Source: Candidatus Atribacteria bacterium (lineage in GTDB: Bacteria; Bipolaricaulota; Bipolaricaulia; UBA7950; UBA9294). Taken from it: a stretch of DNA of 13,638 nt. The position numbers were made by a program, and so were the translations under genes. Location of the stretch: the NCBI GenBank assembly GCA_004525685.1, contig SPBW01000044.1, forward strand, positions 1 through 13,638, read 5' to 3'. Below the pieces are notes generated by a model, which was not told where the DNA came from, did no database searches, and worked only from the letters and a program-made list of their open reading frames with translations. Below, piece after piece: positions 12,890 to 13,638 of this stretch (the stretch's first letter is position 1; each line of letters begins with the position of its first letter).

Positions 12890-13638
12890 CCGTCGTTCGT
12901 GTGACCTTCCTTCCTGAAAATCGCTGTATCAGTGTTCCTGTGGGGACAACGATCGCCGAAGCCGCACGTCAAGCCAACATCGCCATCGTGGCTCCATGTG
13001 ACGGTGCTGGCACCTGCGGCCGTTGCCGCGTGCTTCTCGCCGATCGGGGATCCGTCCTTGCCTGTCTGCATCGGATCGACGAGGACCTGGCCGTCGAAAT
13101 TCCGGCCACCTCACGACCCGGAAGCCTGACCGTCCACCTGACATCGAACCTCAAGGATCCCATAACCCTGGACGCGCTCGATCCCCTCGGATCAGGAGAG
13201 GGCGGTGACGCCGGGGGCGGTAACAACTACGGCCTTGCCCTCGACATCGGCACATCGACCGTCGCCTGCGAACTCGTCGATCTGAATACAGGCCGCGTGC
13301 TGATGTGTGCGGGACGCGCCAACAGCCAAGCCGCCTTCGGTGCAGAAGTCACCCGACGGATCGAACATGTCGAAGATTATGGGTCCGACGATCTGGCCGA
13401 CGCCGTCATCGGTGACATTCGGTCGTTGCTCACGGAGATGACCCGGGCGCGCGAGGACGAAGCCTTCTCGTTGGATGTCATGACCGTGGCGGGGAACACG
13501 GCCATGCTTCACTTCCTCTATCGCTATGATCCCTCCTGTATTCGCCGCTCTCCTTATCTGCCGCTGGTTGCAGCGCCACCTGTCCTGCGGTCGAGTGAGC
13601 TAGGGTTAGATCTGGCGGGAGATCCGATGGTTCATGCC
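12886..13638 (+). CDS. [2Fe-2S]/ASKHA corrinoid-protein reductive activator (RACo-like, DUF4445), N-terminal part
   Basis: The first 251 residues are in the window; the 3' end is cut off. An N-terminal plant-type ferredoxin domain has C38-D-G-A-G-T-C44-G-R-C47 and C60. An ASKHA segment starts at Y115-G-L-A-L-D-I-G-T-S-T-V-A (115-127), the phosphate-1 loop of the actin/hexokinase/Hsp70 fold, and continues with V202-A-G-N-T-A-M-L-H-F. RACo uses ATP hydrolysis and low-potential electrons to reduce the inactive Co(II) of the corrinoid/iron-sulfur protein back to Co(I). Placement right after acsC with ATGA overlap fits this role; in Moorella the equivalent gene (orf7) lies between acsB and acsC. 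The protein looks compact. Only 12 residues separate C47 and C60, and only about 40 residues, including a Gly-rich stretch, join the ferredoxin domain to the ASKHA start, where the characterised RACo has a linker and middle domain. Confidence 0.85.
   Translation, partial: MTVVRVTFLPENRCISVPVGTTIAEAARQANIAIVAPCDGAGTCGRCRVLLADRGSVLACLHRIDEDLAVEIPATSRPGSLTVHLTSNLKDPITLDALDPLGSGEGGDAGGGNNYGLALDIGTSTVACELVDLNTGRVLMCAGRANSQAAFGAEVTRRIEHVEDYGSDDLADAVIGDIRSLLTEMTRAREDEAFSLDVMTVAGNTAMLHFLYRYDPSCIRRSPYLPLVAAPPVLRSSELGLDLAGDPMVHA

Overview
This window looks like part of a bacterial chromosome (moderate to high GC, tightly packed genes, SD-led starts) from an organism that uses the Wood-Ljungdahl (reductive acetyl-CoA) pathway. 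The acetyl-CoA synthase is a full-length bacterial-type protein (733 aa with an N-terminal domain), not the short archaeal CdhC form. It is followed by the corrinoid iron-sulfur protein large subunit and the start of a corrinoid-protein reductive activator. The lineage cannot be fixed from sequence alone. An uncultivated acetogen-like phylum such as Bipolaricaulota/Acetothermia is a guess at low confidence.

Layout. Positions 1-421 hold the tail of a flavodoxin-fold NAD(P)H/FMN oxidoreductase whose 3' end looks frameshifted. It runs into a minus-strand pair, an aminoglycoside-phosphotransferase-like kinase and a 2H phosphoesterase, coupled by an ATGA overlap (253-1679). A ZIP-type metal transporter is divergent from them (1802-2581). 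Between it and a convergent MJ1255/VC2487-like glycosyltransferase (2859-3902, minus) lies a tandem repeat in which each ~125-bp unit carries four consecutive hairpins. A secreted TRAP-associated TatT-like protein follows (4108-4959), preceded by a candidate promoter with a palindrome in its spacer. Positions 4960-5605 hold no convincing gene but end in an 11-bp hairpin followed by an intrinsic terminator, directly upstream of the next operon.

The main operon (5606 to the window end) runs: cystathionine gamma-synthase-like PLP enzyme, aspartate kinase, DUF3786 protein, acsB, a 339-bp spacer with a 111-bp structured tandem repeat, acsC, and an ASKHA/[2Fe-2S] reductive activator cut by the window edge. 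Overlaps of 4, 11 and 4 nt and a 3-nt gap suggest cotranscription and translational coupling. Biochemically, the operon joins the aspartate/methionine branch to the methyl-carrying half of the acetyl-CoA pathway. AcsC carries the methyl-cobamide, the activator re-reduces inactive cob(II)amide, and AcsB joins methyl, CO and CoA. DUF3786 is an uncharacterised companion. No CO dehydrogenase (acsA) or acsD is visible here.

The best candidates for something undescribed are the 111-bp acsB-acsC spacer repeat (structured RNA and/or small ORFs), the four-hairpin tandem element, the unexplained leader before the operon, a compact activator apparently lacking the usual middle domain, and a Tyr in place of the conserved Phe beside the acetyl-CoA synthase A-cluster.
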